A model generated the notes under the pieces. It made no database searches. It saw only the letters and a list, made by a program, of their open reading frames with translations, and was not told where the DNA came from. The position numbers and the translations under genes are program-made. A stretch of DNA of 64,000 nucleotides from contig CALUQH010000024.1 of the NCBI GenBank assembly GCA_944322885.1, forward strand, positions 1 to 64,000, given 5' to 3'. The stretch is from Candidatus Gastranaerophilales bacterium (GTDB taxonomy: Bacteria > Cyanobacteriota > Vampirovibrionia > Gastranaerophilales > Gastranaerophilaceae). Positions 7,352-15,463 of this stretch are shown here, piece by piece (the first letter of the stretch is position 1; every line of letters starts with the position of its first letter).

Positions 7352-8085
7352 ATGCGTAAAATGTTACAAATTATTAAATCGGGGGGGGGGCAAATCTAAG
7401 CTCCGGTAAAGGTTTTACGCTTGCAGAAGTATTGATAACTCTTGGGATTATTGGCGTAGTCGCCGCTATTACTTTACCAGCATTAATTACAAATTATCAG
7501 AAAAAGCAGACAGTAGAACAATTAAAAAACGTATACTCTACATTAGAACAAGCATTTAAAATGTCCGAATTTGAAAACGGATTTTCAAATGAATGGGTAA
7601 CTGACGGCTCTACAATCGTAAATGAACAAGTTGTAACTGAATATTTTGATATGTATTGGAGACCTTATTTAAAAATTTTAAAGACGTGTAAATCTAATGC
7701 AGACTGTGGGTATAAACAGACACAATTTTATAATGCTTTAGGAAAAAGCTCTGGGGCTATGATTGTAGATCCTTCAACGAGAACTAGTATTATATTAAAT
7801 AATGGAATGCTATTAGTGTTTGTGCCTATGAATTGGAAGTCGGCTGGTAATCCTTATATGTCTAAAATTCAGCAAATAAGGGTTGATTTAAATGGAGCAA
7901 AAGGGCAAAATAGATATGGACGTGATGTGTTTAACTTTGTAATTGATTTAGAAAATCATTTTATAAAACCATGGGGATATAATGAATCCACACATGATTG
8001 TTCAAAAGGCTCAGAAGGACAAAGATGTTTAAAGCGTATTATAGATGACAGTTGGCAAATTAAGGGTGATGATTATCCATGGTAA
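7352..8085 (+). CDS. Type IV prepilin-like protein 1, frame-broken at a poly-G tract (phase-off)
   Basis: With one extra G in the tract at 7381-7390 this reads as a 244-residue prepilin. It would have a leader with MRKMLQIIKS and a Gly run, then the prepilin peptidase site G/FTLAE and the hydrophobic helix VLITLGIIGVVAAITLPAL. As given (10 G) the ATG frame stops after 15 codons at TAA 7397-7399. The downstream frame is intact to 8085. The globular part has four Cys, the shared segment QNRYGRDVF and a C-terminal DDSWQIKGDDYPW. Promoter and Shine-Dalgarno are strong. It may be a minor pilin or pseudopilin, or a competence or adhesion factor; the assembly genes are not in the window. Confidence 0.8.
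7381..7390 (+). repeat. Poly-G tract (10 G) in prepilin 1 leader
   Basis: An uninterrupted run of ten G within the leader codons. Eleven or eight G would restore the frame to the pilin body. Confidence 0.9.
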
Positions 8086-8096
8086 TTAAATATTTC

Positions 8097-9665
8097 TTAT
8101 TTTTTCTCTTTTGAATAATCCGCAGTTCCCGGGAAGCTGTTTTGACCTGTTGTCATTTTGGTAATCCAGTATTGCATTTTCGGAATTAATGTGGATAGGA
8201 ATAATGCTGATATTGCGAAACCGATTGACCAGTTGCAGGTGTTTTTAATAAAGTTTTCGCGGCAAGCTTTTTCAAGAACCTGTGAGGTAATATCTGTTTT
8301 ATTTTTACGCGCTTTTTCTATAACTTTTGCAACATACTGGTAGATATCTTCTTTCATCTCTGCAAGGTCTTCATAGTTTACATATTTGTATTTATCTGTT
8401 GAAGCATTTTGAGTTGCAACACTATATATGTTCTGCAAAAATTCAGGCATGTTGATTGCACCTTCTCTAAAGATATCTTTAACCTGATTTTTAGTAAGTA
8501 CTGATACCCCTTCAACTTGCGGCTGCAATTTTGACATACGTTCGCCAAGATCAGTATATTTAATTATATCATTATTTGAGAACTGTTTAGTTTCTTTCAG
8601 ATAATTTTTAAACTCGTTCAGAGTTATGACTTTGTGTTCATCAAATTTTCTGATTAAATCTCTGTCTATAAAGCCGACATTGCTGTTGTCGCCTGTTGCA
8701 ACTTTTGCAAAGTTTTCTACAGACATTTTGCCGCCATTTTCTTTCAGTACAGCTTCAAGATGATCGGTAACTTGTTTTGCCGATACTGGATCAAGTCTTG
8801 TTTTTCTTCCGTCTTCTATCTGGTTCAGCCATCTGTTAATATTTGGCATACTGAACATATAGAAGTATATTGATGTTAAATCACGGAATAAAACTTCTGT
8901 TCTTTCATGTTCGTTTCTGGAACTGATAGCACGCCCGCCGGCAATACCTACATCTGTTGAAAGAAGTTGATATGTCGCATCATTTTCAAATTTATTGGCA
9001 ATAGAAAGTAATGAATTATAATTCATTCCGAACGGGATATTTTTGTTATCTTGTGATTTAATGAACTTATCCATTGAAACCTGCGGGGAATTCATTTGTT
9101 GGGTGTTTGAACTGTTTTCTTTATTATCTTTATCCTGTCCGAAGTGTTTTTCGTGGTATACAGCAGTAATATGCTGGTTAATTTTTGGAACGACTAAGCC
9201 TACAAGCACATTGGCAAGTATTATACTTGAACCTATTTTTAATGCTTTAAATACTGCAATTTGATTTTTGGTAAGATTTTGTATTAATTTTCCTGTTTTT
9301 CCTGCAAGTTTTGCTTTCGCTTTTAATTGTTTGTCGTCGTGTAAAAAGTTTTTAAGCGGTTTTCTTACGCCGTCTTCCTGTGCGTCAAAATCCGATGTAT
9401 GCAGTTTAAGAATTCTTTTGCCTATATGGTCATTCATTTTGTTGAACATTTTTACACCGGCAAACCAGAATGCTGCTCCTATGGATTCTTCCGTAAAACG
9501 TTCTCTTGCTTCTTCAAAACCGCCTCTTTTATATGCTTGTAAGGTCCTACCGCCTGTTACAAAACATTCTAACAAAATTAAAGGAGCTAAACTGCGACTT
9601 GCAAGACCGCGGACAAATCTGCGGGGGTAACTGAATTGTGTAATTGTTTGAGGTCTTACTTCCAT
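8097..9665 (-). CDS. Large membrane-associated protein, unknown family
   Basis: A 522-residue protein whose family I do not recognise. It starts MEVRPQTITQF, then a basic stretch and moderately hydrophobic segments near residues 25-40 and 140-165 (SSIILANVLVGLVVPKI). A final membrane segment lies near 485-505 (WSIGFAISALFLSTLIPKM). The long middle (~180-470) is charged and helical, with an NGGKMSVENF segment reminiscent of, but not matching, EF-hand loops. It ends 11 nt from the stop of prepilin 1 (convergent). The next gene, divergent, encodes another multi-glycine membrane-like protein with a related feel (residues such as KINQHI versus KVSNFI), so the two may work together at the inner membrane. 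Confidence 0.55.
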   Translation of the reverse strand: MEVRPQTITQFSYPRRFVRGLASRSLAPLILLECFVTGGRTLQAYKRGGFEEARERFTEESIGAAFWFAGVKMFNKMNDHIGKRILKLHTSDFDAQEDGVRKPLKNFLHDDKQLKAKAKLAGKTGKLIQNLTKNQIAVFKALKIGSSIILANVLVGLVVPKINQHITAVYHEKHFGQDKDNKENSSNTQQMNSPQVSMDKFIKSQDNKNIPFGMNYNSLLSIANKFENDATYQLLSTDVGIAGGRAISSRNEHERTEVLFRDLTSIYFYMFSMPNINRWLNQIEDGRKTRLDPVSAKQVTDHLEAVLKENGGKMSVENFAKVATGDNSNVGFIDRDLIRKFDEHKVITLNEFKNYLKETKQFSNNDIIKYTDLGERMSKLQPQVEGVSVLTKNQVKDIFREGAINMPEFLQNIYSVATQNASTDKYKYVNYEDLAEMKEDIYQYVAKVIEKARKNKTDITSQVLEKACRENFIKNTCNWSIGFAISALFLSTLIPKMQYWITKMTTGQNSFPGTADYSKEKK

Positions 9666-9865
9666 AATTTAATTTATTTCCGTTAAAATATTTTTATTAA
9701 TATACCTGAAGTTTTTTTTTTGCCATAACTTAAACTTTTTTTAAGATTTTGTTACAAGATATAATGTATATTAAACACTAATTAAGAATTGTAAAAAATA
9801 TATGAAAAAATAACAATGTTTATTCTTTATTGTTTTTGTTAAAATGGAACAGGAAGGTAAGTAGT

Positions 9866-10642
9866 ATGGCAATACATCAAATAACATCATTTAACGGATA
9901 TTACCCAAATCAACAACAAAATCGGGATAAATATTTAAAACCGGGTGTTATTTTGACTTCAGCATTAGGTGTTGGAACAGCACTTGCAGTTATTGCTAAA
10001 AAACAGGGATTTTCATTAAGTCCTTCTGCAATTAAAAAAACACCGGTTAAAGACTGGGCCGTATTTAGATTATATGATAAAAAACATCCTGATAAAAAGA
10101 CAATTGAATTGGAAGAAAAAGAAATTATATCGCTGGCTGCAGCTTCTGTTGCCGGAGGTTTGACCGGCGGTGCAATATTTGATGATAAAAAACATTTTAA
10201 ATCTAAATTGAGAGAATCTGTTAATCAGATTTTAGGAAATGTACTTGTGCCTGTCGCTTGTGTCGGCGGGGCTTCACGCTTGTATAAGGCTAATAAAGAA
10301 AAAATTCTCGCAGTTATGCCACAGTTAAATGGTACGGGAAAATTTGCAAAAAATTTCAATAAAATTATAAAGGTTATTCCCGGTTCTGTTGCAACAATTG
10401 TTTCTCTTGGTATTGGAATTCTTGCCGGAAATAAAGTTTCTAACTTTATTAATGAAAAAATGTTCCACAAAAAAGTGGAAAGAAATATAAAAGGGACTGA
10501 TTTTGCTCCTCACGTTGATGATTTGGGTATGGCCGTTTCTTTGATGGCTGATAAATCAAAAGGTGCATCATTTATTCAAAGAATAGTTCCGTTATTCTTA
10601 TGTGTTCTGGGTATTGAAGTCGGTACACACAGGGATAGATAA
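9866..10642 (+). CDS. Membrane-associated protein with F-N-G N-terminal motif, unknown
   Basis: A 258-residue protein of unknown family. I chose the ATG at 9866 because AGGAAGG lies ~9 nt upstream; an upstream in-frame start at 9830 lacks one. The protein begins MAIHQITSFNGYYPNQQQN, a clear case of the shared N-terminal motif. Hydrophobic Gly/Ala-rich stretches occur near residues ~27-42 (VILTSALGVGTALAVIA), ~95-115, ~135-150 and ~180-205 (GSVATIVSLGIGILAG), plus one at the end. It is probably a polytopic inner-membrane protein. It is convergent with malQ, with a gap of only 6 nt. Confidence 0.6.
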   Translation: MAIHQITSFNGYYPNQQQNRDKYLKPGVILTSALGVGTALAVIAKKQGFSLSPSAIKKTPVKDWAVFRLYDKKHPDKKTIELEEKEIISLAAASVAGGLTGGAIFDDKKHFKSKLRESVNQILGNVLVPVACVGGASRLYKANKEKILAVMPQLNGTGKFAKNFNKIIKVIPGSVATIVSLGIGILAGNKVSNFINEKMFHKKVERNIKGTDFAPHVDDLGMAVSLMADKSKGASFIQRIVPLFLCVLGIEVGTHRDR

Positions 10643-10648
10643 ATCTAA

Positions 10649-12661
10649 TTATAATTTTTCCGACTCGGGTTCTTTCAAAATATCAGCATATTTTTGCAAT
10701 TCATCAAGAATGGGTTGATACTTTTCATAAAGATTTTTTCTTACGGAATCTTTATCTGAGCTTGTCGCAACGGTCATATCAATTTCGGCTTGCAGAGCCA
10801 TTTTGAGTATTTCCGGCATGTTCAGTGCGGTCGGATTTTCACTTGAAAGATTTTCATAATATTTGTCAAGAAAATCTGCAGGAATACGTTCTTTCCAATT
10901 ATCTTTGCTGTTTACCCCTCCGATATTATATATAATATCAGTTATCCCAAAAAGATCCGCAAATGATATTTCAAATCTTCTTGATGTTAATAGTTCCGCG
11001 AATTTGGCTTTTACACGTGCTTTATCCGCTTTATCAAGCATTTCCCCATCTTTTTTGGTGCCGTCCGGATTTATGTCTGAAATTTCTTCACAAAATGCTT
11101 TATTTTTATCAAGTCTTTGAGGATCTTGATTTAAATAACCTGCAAGATACATAGGCTCCCAGGCAGGGCTTTGTCTTATCCAGCCTTGTTGTTTAATCAT
11201 CAGTTGAGCAGGAAGGCTGTCATGCGAACCAACAATCGCCCAGCGTGTTCTTCCCTGTTTTTCCGAGCGTGCCCATTCAAGCTGGATTAGCTCCGGAAGT
11301 TTATGTTTTTCATAGAAGATTTCCTTGAACATTTTAGGATTGCTGCATACTGTTTCCCATATAGGATCTTGAGGTTTTAAGTTATGTTCTTTTAAAGTCG
11401 GAAGGATAATTTTTTCGATAATTCTCGGGTAATTATAGTAATCATCAATTTTTTGACCGTTTTCATAAGTTTCTGACATAAATGAGCCATGTAATTTACT
11501 GTAATCTATATTACCTTCATTATCGAGAACAATGCTGTCCTTTTTTATAAGATACGGTTCTACAAGTCCCAGAGCATGATCAATTCTTGTATTTTCACAA
11601 AATTCCAGATTGAAGTCCAGCTTTTCTTTTAGAAATTTCCCGCCCGTATTAAGCTCCATATCAGAACCTATAAATATTTTCTTTGGATCAAGTGCAGGAA
11701 TTCCCCATAACTGATGTTTGCCGGAATATTCAAACGCGCCGATGCTGTAATTATTTAAAAATGCGTCTTTGTAACGCCATTCATCCATTTTTGAACAGCC
11801 TATGAGAAGGTCATTTATATATTTAAAATCTTGTTTATCTCTCCATTCTTTATTTTCTTTGATTTGTTTGGTTGCAATAAACTGTTCAAATTTATATTGT
11901 TCTATCGAATTTTTATTTGTGTTTTTTATTGAATTGTATCTCTTAATTGCGTCGGGATTATTTTTATGTACTTCGGCCATAAGATTTTGATCGAGTTTAT
12001 TTTCCCAGGTTCCAAATTTGTCGGTTCCGTAATAGTTTGCGAGTACTTTAAATATACCTTCATCTGTTAAACGTTCATTATGCTTATTTAAAAATGTATT
12101 GAATTCGTTGTTCAAAGCTATTGCTTGCGGCTGGCCTTTAGCAAGATTTATTTTAAAGTTTTTGTAACTCTTGGTCAAAGCGGTATCATAAGTTTTAACT
12201 GCTTCGTTAAAATCTGTCAAATCATAATCTTTATCGTTAATTTCAAGAGGGGTTGTAACATTATTATATGTATCTTCAGATAATATTTTTCCGTATTTGT
12301 CTGTTGTAAGTTCTTTCAGATCGATAAATAATCTATTTTTGGCAAACGCAGAAGAATTATAAGGCGAGCGGTTAACATTGCCGTTATGCATCTCAAGTTC
12401 ACCACCGGGGCCGAGCTGGTTGCCGTTAAATCCATACAGCCGTAAAAAGTTTATGTATTCTTTTGCTGCATTCCCGTACGGCGAGCCAATGTGTGTATTT
12501 CTATCCACTGCAGGGAAGCATGAACCATGCGTAATTACAATTCTGTCTGTTGTGCCCATAGCTTCATAGGCTTTTTGGCATGCCGTTTGTAAACCCGGTT
12601 CTTCTTCTTTAGTAGGACGTCTTTCAAACGTAATTTTACTGCTTATCCCTAATACCTTCAT
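10649..12661 (-). CDS. malQ: 4-alpha-glucanotransferase (amylomaltase, GH77), divergent
   Basis: A 670-residue GH77 enzyme that transfers 4-alpha-glucan chains in glycogen or maltodextrin turnover. Visible landmarks are HQLWGIPALDP, the nucleophile strand RIDHALGLVEP, a probable acid/base Glu in IWETVCSNP, the third catalytic Asp in GSHDSLPA, and NIGGVNSKDNWKERIP, matching the family N-x-x-G...NWxxR loop. It is longer and more divergent than typical MalQ (~500 residues), with an N-terminal extension holding FNGNQLGPGGELE. It begins MKVLGISSKITFERRP, a variant of the shared N-terminal motif. It is the last gene of a same-strand cluster with bamA, ompH, udp and the FlhA-like gene. Confidence 0.85.
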   Translation of the reverse strand: MKVLGISSKITFERRPTKEEEPGLQTACQKAYEAMGTTDRIVITHGSCFPAVDRNTHIGSPYGNAAKEYINFLRLYGFNGNQLGPGGELEMHNGNVNRSPYNSSAFAKNRLFIDLKELTTDKYGKILSEDTYNNVTTPLEINDKDYDLTDFNEAVKTYDTALTKSYKNFKINLAKGQPQAIALNNEFNTFLNKHNERLTDEGIFKVLANYYGTDKFGTWENKLDQNLMAEVHKNNPDAIKRYNSIKNTNKNSIEQYKFEQFIATKQIKENKEWRDKQDFKYINDLLIGCSKMDEWRYKDAFLNNYSIGAFEYSGKHQLWGIPALDPKKIFIGSDMELNTGGKFLKEKLDFNLEFCENTRIDHALGLVEPYLIKKDSIVLDNEGNIDYSKLHGSFMSETYENGQKIDDYYNYPRIIEKIILPTLKEHNLKPQDPIWETVCSNPKMFKEIFYEKHKLPELIQLEWARSEKQGRTRWAIVGSHDSLPAQLMIKQQGWIRQSPAWEPMYLAGYLNQDPQRLDKNKAFCEEISDINPDGTKKDGEMLDKADKARVKAKFAELLTSRRFEISFADLFGITDIIYNIGGVNSKDNWKERIPADFLDKYYENLSSENPTALNMPEILKMALQAEIDMTVATSSDKDSVRKNLYEKYQPILDELQKYADILKEPESEKL

Positions 12662-12703
12662 AGTGTTTTAAAACATGAACAAGAATTTTTTTGCTATTAT
12701 TTA

Positions 12704-14182
12704 TTATATTTCGGAAATAATTTCTACTTGGGCGTTACATCCGATTTCTTCCCGTGAAAGAACCGTTATGTTATTCATATAATTGCTTAAAAGAGTAAAA
12801 ATCAGGTGTCTAAATTCTAACGGTACAAGTAATTTGGGGTTTTCTATATTTAATTTATTTATTTTTTTGTTTAATTTATCTGCAAGCTTTTCTGCAAAAT
12901 CCGCATCAATTCTGATTATTGCATCATCACTTTCATCAAAATCCGGTGTGAATTTTTCCAGAGTGGCATCAGATATTTCAAACGCACTTATTACACCTTC
13001 GGAATTTTGATTGTTTTTGCAAATTTGGCGTGAAAGCGACAACCTTAACTTTTTAATCAAGTCAGATTTTGTACTGTCAGCAGCAAAGTCATTTATTTTT
13101 TCAAAAATAGATGTAATATCTTTTATAGATATTTTTTCTCTTACCAAACTTGTTAACACAAATCTCAAATCAGATAATGATAAAAAATCGGGTATTATAT
13201 TTGTTACAAGATATTCATTATTGTTATTTACAACATTAATATATTTATCGAGTTCTTCATAATCAAGAAGGTCATCTACATATTTCACAGCGCAGAATTC
13301 AAGAGCACGTGCTATGTATTCTGCACTTGATATTCCTTCTTGCCAGAAATCTTTTGTTTTATTTTTTTCTATCCATATCACTTTGCGTCCTGTTATTTTG
13401 TCAATATCGTTAACAGAATCTTTAAATTTTTTCTCAAGATGTAATTCATCAGCATTGAACATTAAAAAACCGGGATAAACACAGGCTTTAAACACTTCAA
13501 GACCGTGAATTTTAATGCTAAACTCGTATGGATTAAGGTTTTCATCATCTTTAAAAACAATTTTTGGGATAACAAAACCTAAAGTTTCAGTAAGTTTAAG
13601 GCGTGATTTTACTGTTTCCGAAATAAGTTCTTCTTCAAGTATTTCACGGTTAGGTTCTGCATAGCCTAAAATTTCTTCACTTAGAAGAATTGATAATTTT
13701 TCTTCTTTAAGCATTGAATACATTGCATTTGGAGAAGTTGCATTTGCAAGTTTCAACTTTAATTCGTCTAATTCTTTAAGTCCCGCTGATATTTTATCAT
13801 TAAGCTTTTTTCTATTGACAGATGCAGGAGCTTCCCGTTCAAGTTCATCTTTTATTTTTGATATTTTAGTCTTTTGTTCACGAATTTTTTCTTGAATTTC
13901 AAGGCAAATCTCATAAGGGGACTGTGCAGGAGAGAGCATTTTTTCCATCTGGCTTTTAAAGGTAGAGATATTTATTACGTCAGCATTTGTTTCAACTGTC
14001 CCATATTCGGCTTCTTTCATAAAAATGCAGTGGCAGAGAACCTGACCGTCCTCATTTTCAACTTCTTGCATGCTGTAAAGCTCCCAGTTGTTCATGGACA
14101 TTTCGTTTAACAAATTTTGGAGCTCCTGGGTATTTTCGCTTGAACAGGTTTTTATAACATACTGCATTTTTTTATTAAACAT
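12704..14182 (-). CDS. Soluble FlhA/FHIPEP cytoplasmic-domain protein lacking the membrane domain
   Basis: A 492-residue soluble protein. Residues ~6-55 look like a small alpha/beta domain of the DUF4177 kind (NNWELYSMQEV). Residues ~85-150 are a predicted coiled coil. From ~165 to the end it follows the FlhA/YscV C-terminal domain: LGFVIPKIVFKDDENLNP, YEFSIKIHGLEVFKACVYPG, IPDFLSLSDLRFVLTSLVRE, KISIKDITSIFEKINDFA, LRLSLSRQIC and LLVPLEFRHLIFTLLSNYM. In flagella and type III secretion this domain forms the nonameric ring that docks chaperone-substrate complexes. The usual N-terminal eight-helix export gate is absent. The gene lies 9 nt after udp, inside the bamA cluster. A FliI/YscN-type ATPase is encoded at 26.5 kb. 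Confidence 0.78.
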   Translation of the reverse strand: MFNKKMQYVIKTCSSENTQELQNLLNEMSMNNWELYSMQEVENEDGQVLCHCIFMKEAEYGTVETNADVINISTFKSQMEKMLSPAQSPYEICLEIQEKIREQKTKISKIKDELEREAPASVNRKKLNDKISAGLKELDELKLKLANATSPNAMYSMLKEEKLSILLSEEILGYAEPNREILEEELISETVKSRLKLTETLGFVIPKIVFKDDENLNPYEFSIKIHGLEVFKACVYPGFLMFNADELHLEKKFKDSVNDIDKITGRKVIWIEKNKTKDFWQEGISSAEYIARALEFCAVKYVDDLLDYEELDKYINVVNNNNEYLVTNIIPDFLSLSDLRFVLTSLVREKISIKDITSIFEKINDFAADSTKSDLIKKLRLSLSRQICKNNQNSEGVISAFEISDATLEKFTPDFDESDDAIIRIDADFAEKLADKLNKKINKLNIENPKLLVPLEFRHLIFTLLSNYMNNITVLSREEIGCNAQVEIISEI

Positions 14183-14191
14183 AATTTCTCC

Positions 14192-14956
14192 TTAGTTTGT
14201 TGAAATAAGTATTTTTAAGGCTTCTACAGCTGTTTTAATAGCTTTATCAGTATCGTGGACAACGGGATTTTCAAGATTTTGTTTTTCTCTTTCCTGATTT
14301 GCAACTGTTAAAAATACAGAGCCCACTTTTACTTTCAAAAGGCTTCCTACTATAAACAGGGCGGCTGACTCCATTTCTGATGCAAGACAGCCAAGTCTTT
14401 TCCAGGCTTCCCATTTATTCAAAAGTTCATAGCTCACAGGCATTCTTTCGGGATTATGCTGCCCGTAAAATGAATCTTTACATTGAACGATTCCTGTATG
14501 GTACTCATAACCGAGATTTTTTGCGGACTGTACAAGTGCATTGATTATATCGAGGTTTGCAACGGCGGGGAATTCTATAGGTGCATATTCTTTTGTAGTG
14601 CCTTCCATTCTTATGGCACCCGTTGCAATGACAATATCTCCCCCTTTAACGTTAATATCCATACCTCCGCAGGTTCCAACCCGTATAAATGTTTTGGCTC
14701 CGACATTTACAAGCTCTTCCAATGCTATTGCAGCAGAGGGGCCGCCTATACCGGTTGAAGTTACGCTTACCTTAACGCCGTTTAAAAAACCGGTATAGGT
14801 TGTAAATTCTCTCCTGTCAGCAACCAATTTTGCATCATCAAAATATGCTGCAATTTTTTCACATCTTTTCGGATCACCGGGTAAAATGACGTATTCTCCT
14901 ATATCGCCCTTATTTAGCCCGATGTGATACTGTTCGCCGTGTTCTGAATAGTGCAT
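14192..14956 (-). CDS. udp: Uridine phosphorylase family nucleoside phosphorylase
   Basis: A 254-residue member of the nucleoside phosphorylase superfamily. It cleaves a nucleoside with phosphate to base plus ribose-1-phosphate. Landmarks are [13 protein letters not shown] (phosphate site), [37 protein letters not shown] and SEMESAALF. The last two fit uridine phosphorylase more than PNP, but substrate range cannot be fixed from sequence alone. Length is typical. It sits between ompH (16 nt) and the FlhA-like gene (9 nt) on the minus strand, so is probably co-transcribed with them. Confidence 0.85.
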   Translation of the reverse strand: MHYSEHGEQYHIGLNKGDIGEYVILPGDPKRCEKIAAYFDDAKLVADRREFTTYTGFLNGVKVSVTSTGIGGPSAAIALEELVNVGAKTFIRVGTCGGMDINVKGGDIVIATGAIRMEGTTKEYAPIEFPAVANLDIINALVQSAKNLGYEYHTGIVQCKDSFYGQHNPERMPVSYELLNKWEAWKRLGCLASEMESAALFIVGSLLKVKVGSVFLTVANQEREKQNLENPVVHDTDKAIKTAVEALKILISTN

Positions 14957-14972
14957 TTTAGCTCCTTAAAAA

Positions 14973-15431
14973 TTAAAATTGACCGCTTTTTAATTTTTGT
15001 ATTACTAAATCAGATATATCTACACCGCCTACAAAAATTACTCTGTAGTCAACTATTGCGTCAAGTTTTTGCTGTACTAGCACTTCTTTAGTTGCTGCTT
15101 GAATTTTATTATAAACTTGTTCTTCTTTTTGCGCTTTTAACTTCATATAATTATCTTGTTTTAGTTTAAATTCTCGGGCTGTTTGTTCTTCAAAATTTTG
15201 TTTCTTTAAAGGTGTATCTAAAGATTTGTATTGCTTTTCTTTATCAACCATGTATTGCTGCATTTCAAGAGCTTTTGCGTCAATTTCTTTTATTGCCTGT
15301 TGCGCAAAAGGAAAGTTATCCTGAACTTTTTGGTAATCAATATATCCTATACCTGCTGCATTTGCCTGGCTGCCTAATGATAGGAATAATCCTGCCGTCA
15401 TTAAAAGTGCTGCTAATTTAAATTTTTTCAT
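14973..15431 (-). CDS. ompH: OmpH/Skp-family periplasmic chaperone
   Basis: A 152-residue exported protein. It has a signal peptide (KLAALLMTAGLFLSLGSQANAA), then IGYIDYQKVQDNFP, which is the conserved beta-strand start of the Skp/OmpH trimer. A long charged coiled coil (~residues 45-125) forms the tentacles, and the C-terminal segment DYRVIFVGGVDISDLVI closes the body. Skp holds unfolded outer-membrane proteins on their way to BamA, and the gene directly follows bamA (32 nt), the classic arrangement. Confidence 0.88.
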   Translation of the reverse strand: MKKFKLAALLMTAGLFLSLGSQANAAGIGYIDYQKVQDNFPFAQQAIKEIDAKALEMQQYMVDKEKQYKSLDTPLKKQNFEEQTAREFKLKQDNYMKLKAQKEEQVYNKIQAATKEVLVQQKLDAIVDYRVIFVGGVDISDLVIQKLKSGQF

Positions 15432-15463
15432 TTAATACCTCCTAAGTATTTTTTATTATTATA

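Noticed and set aside
7352-8085. Plain pseudogene call for prepilins 1-3
   Set aside because: Each has one lesion only, a one-base deficit in a homopolymer, with intact bodies and expression signals. Phase-off is a better reading, though assembly error remains possible.
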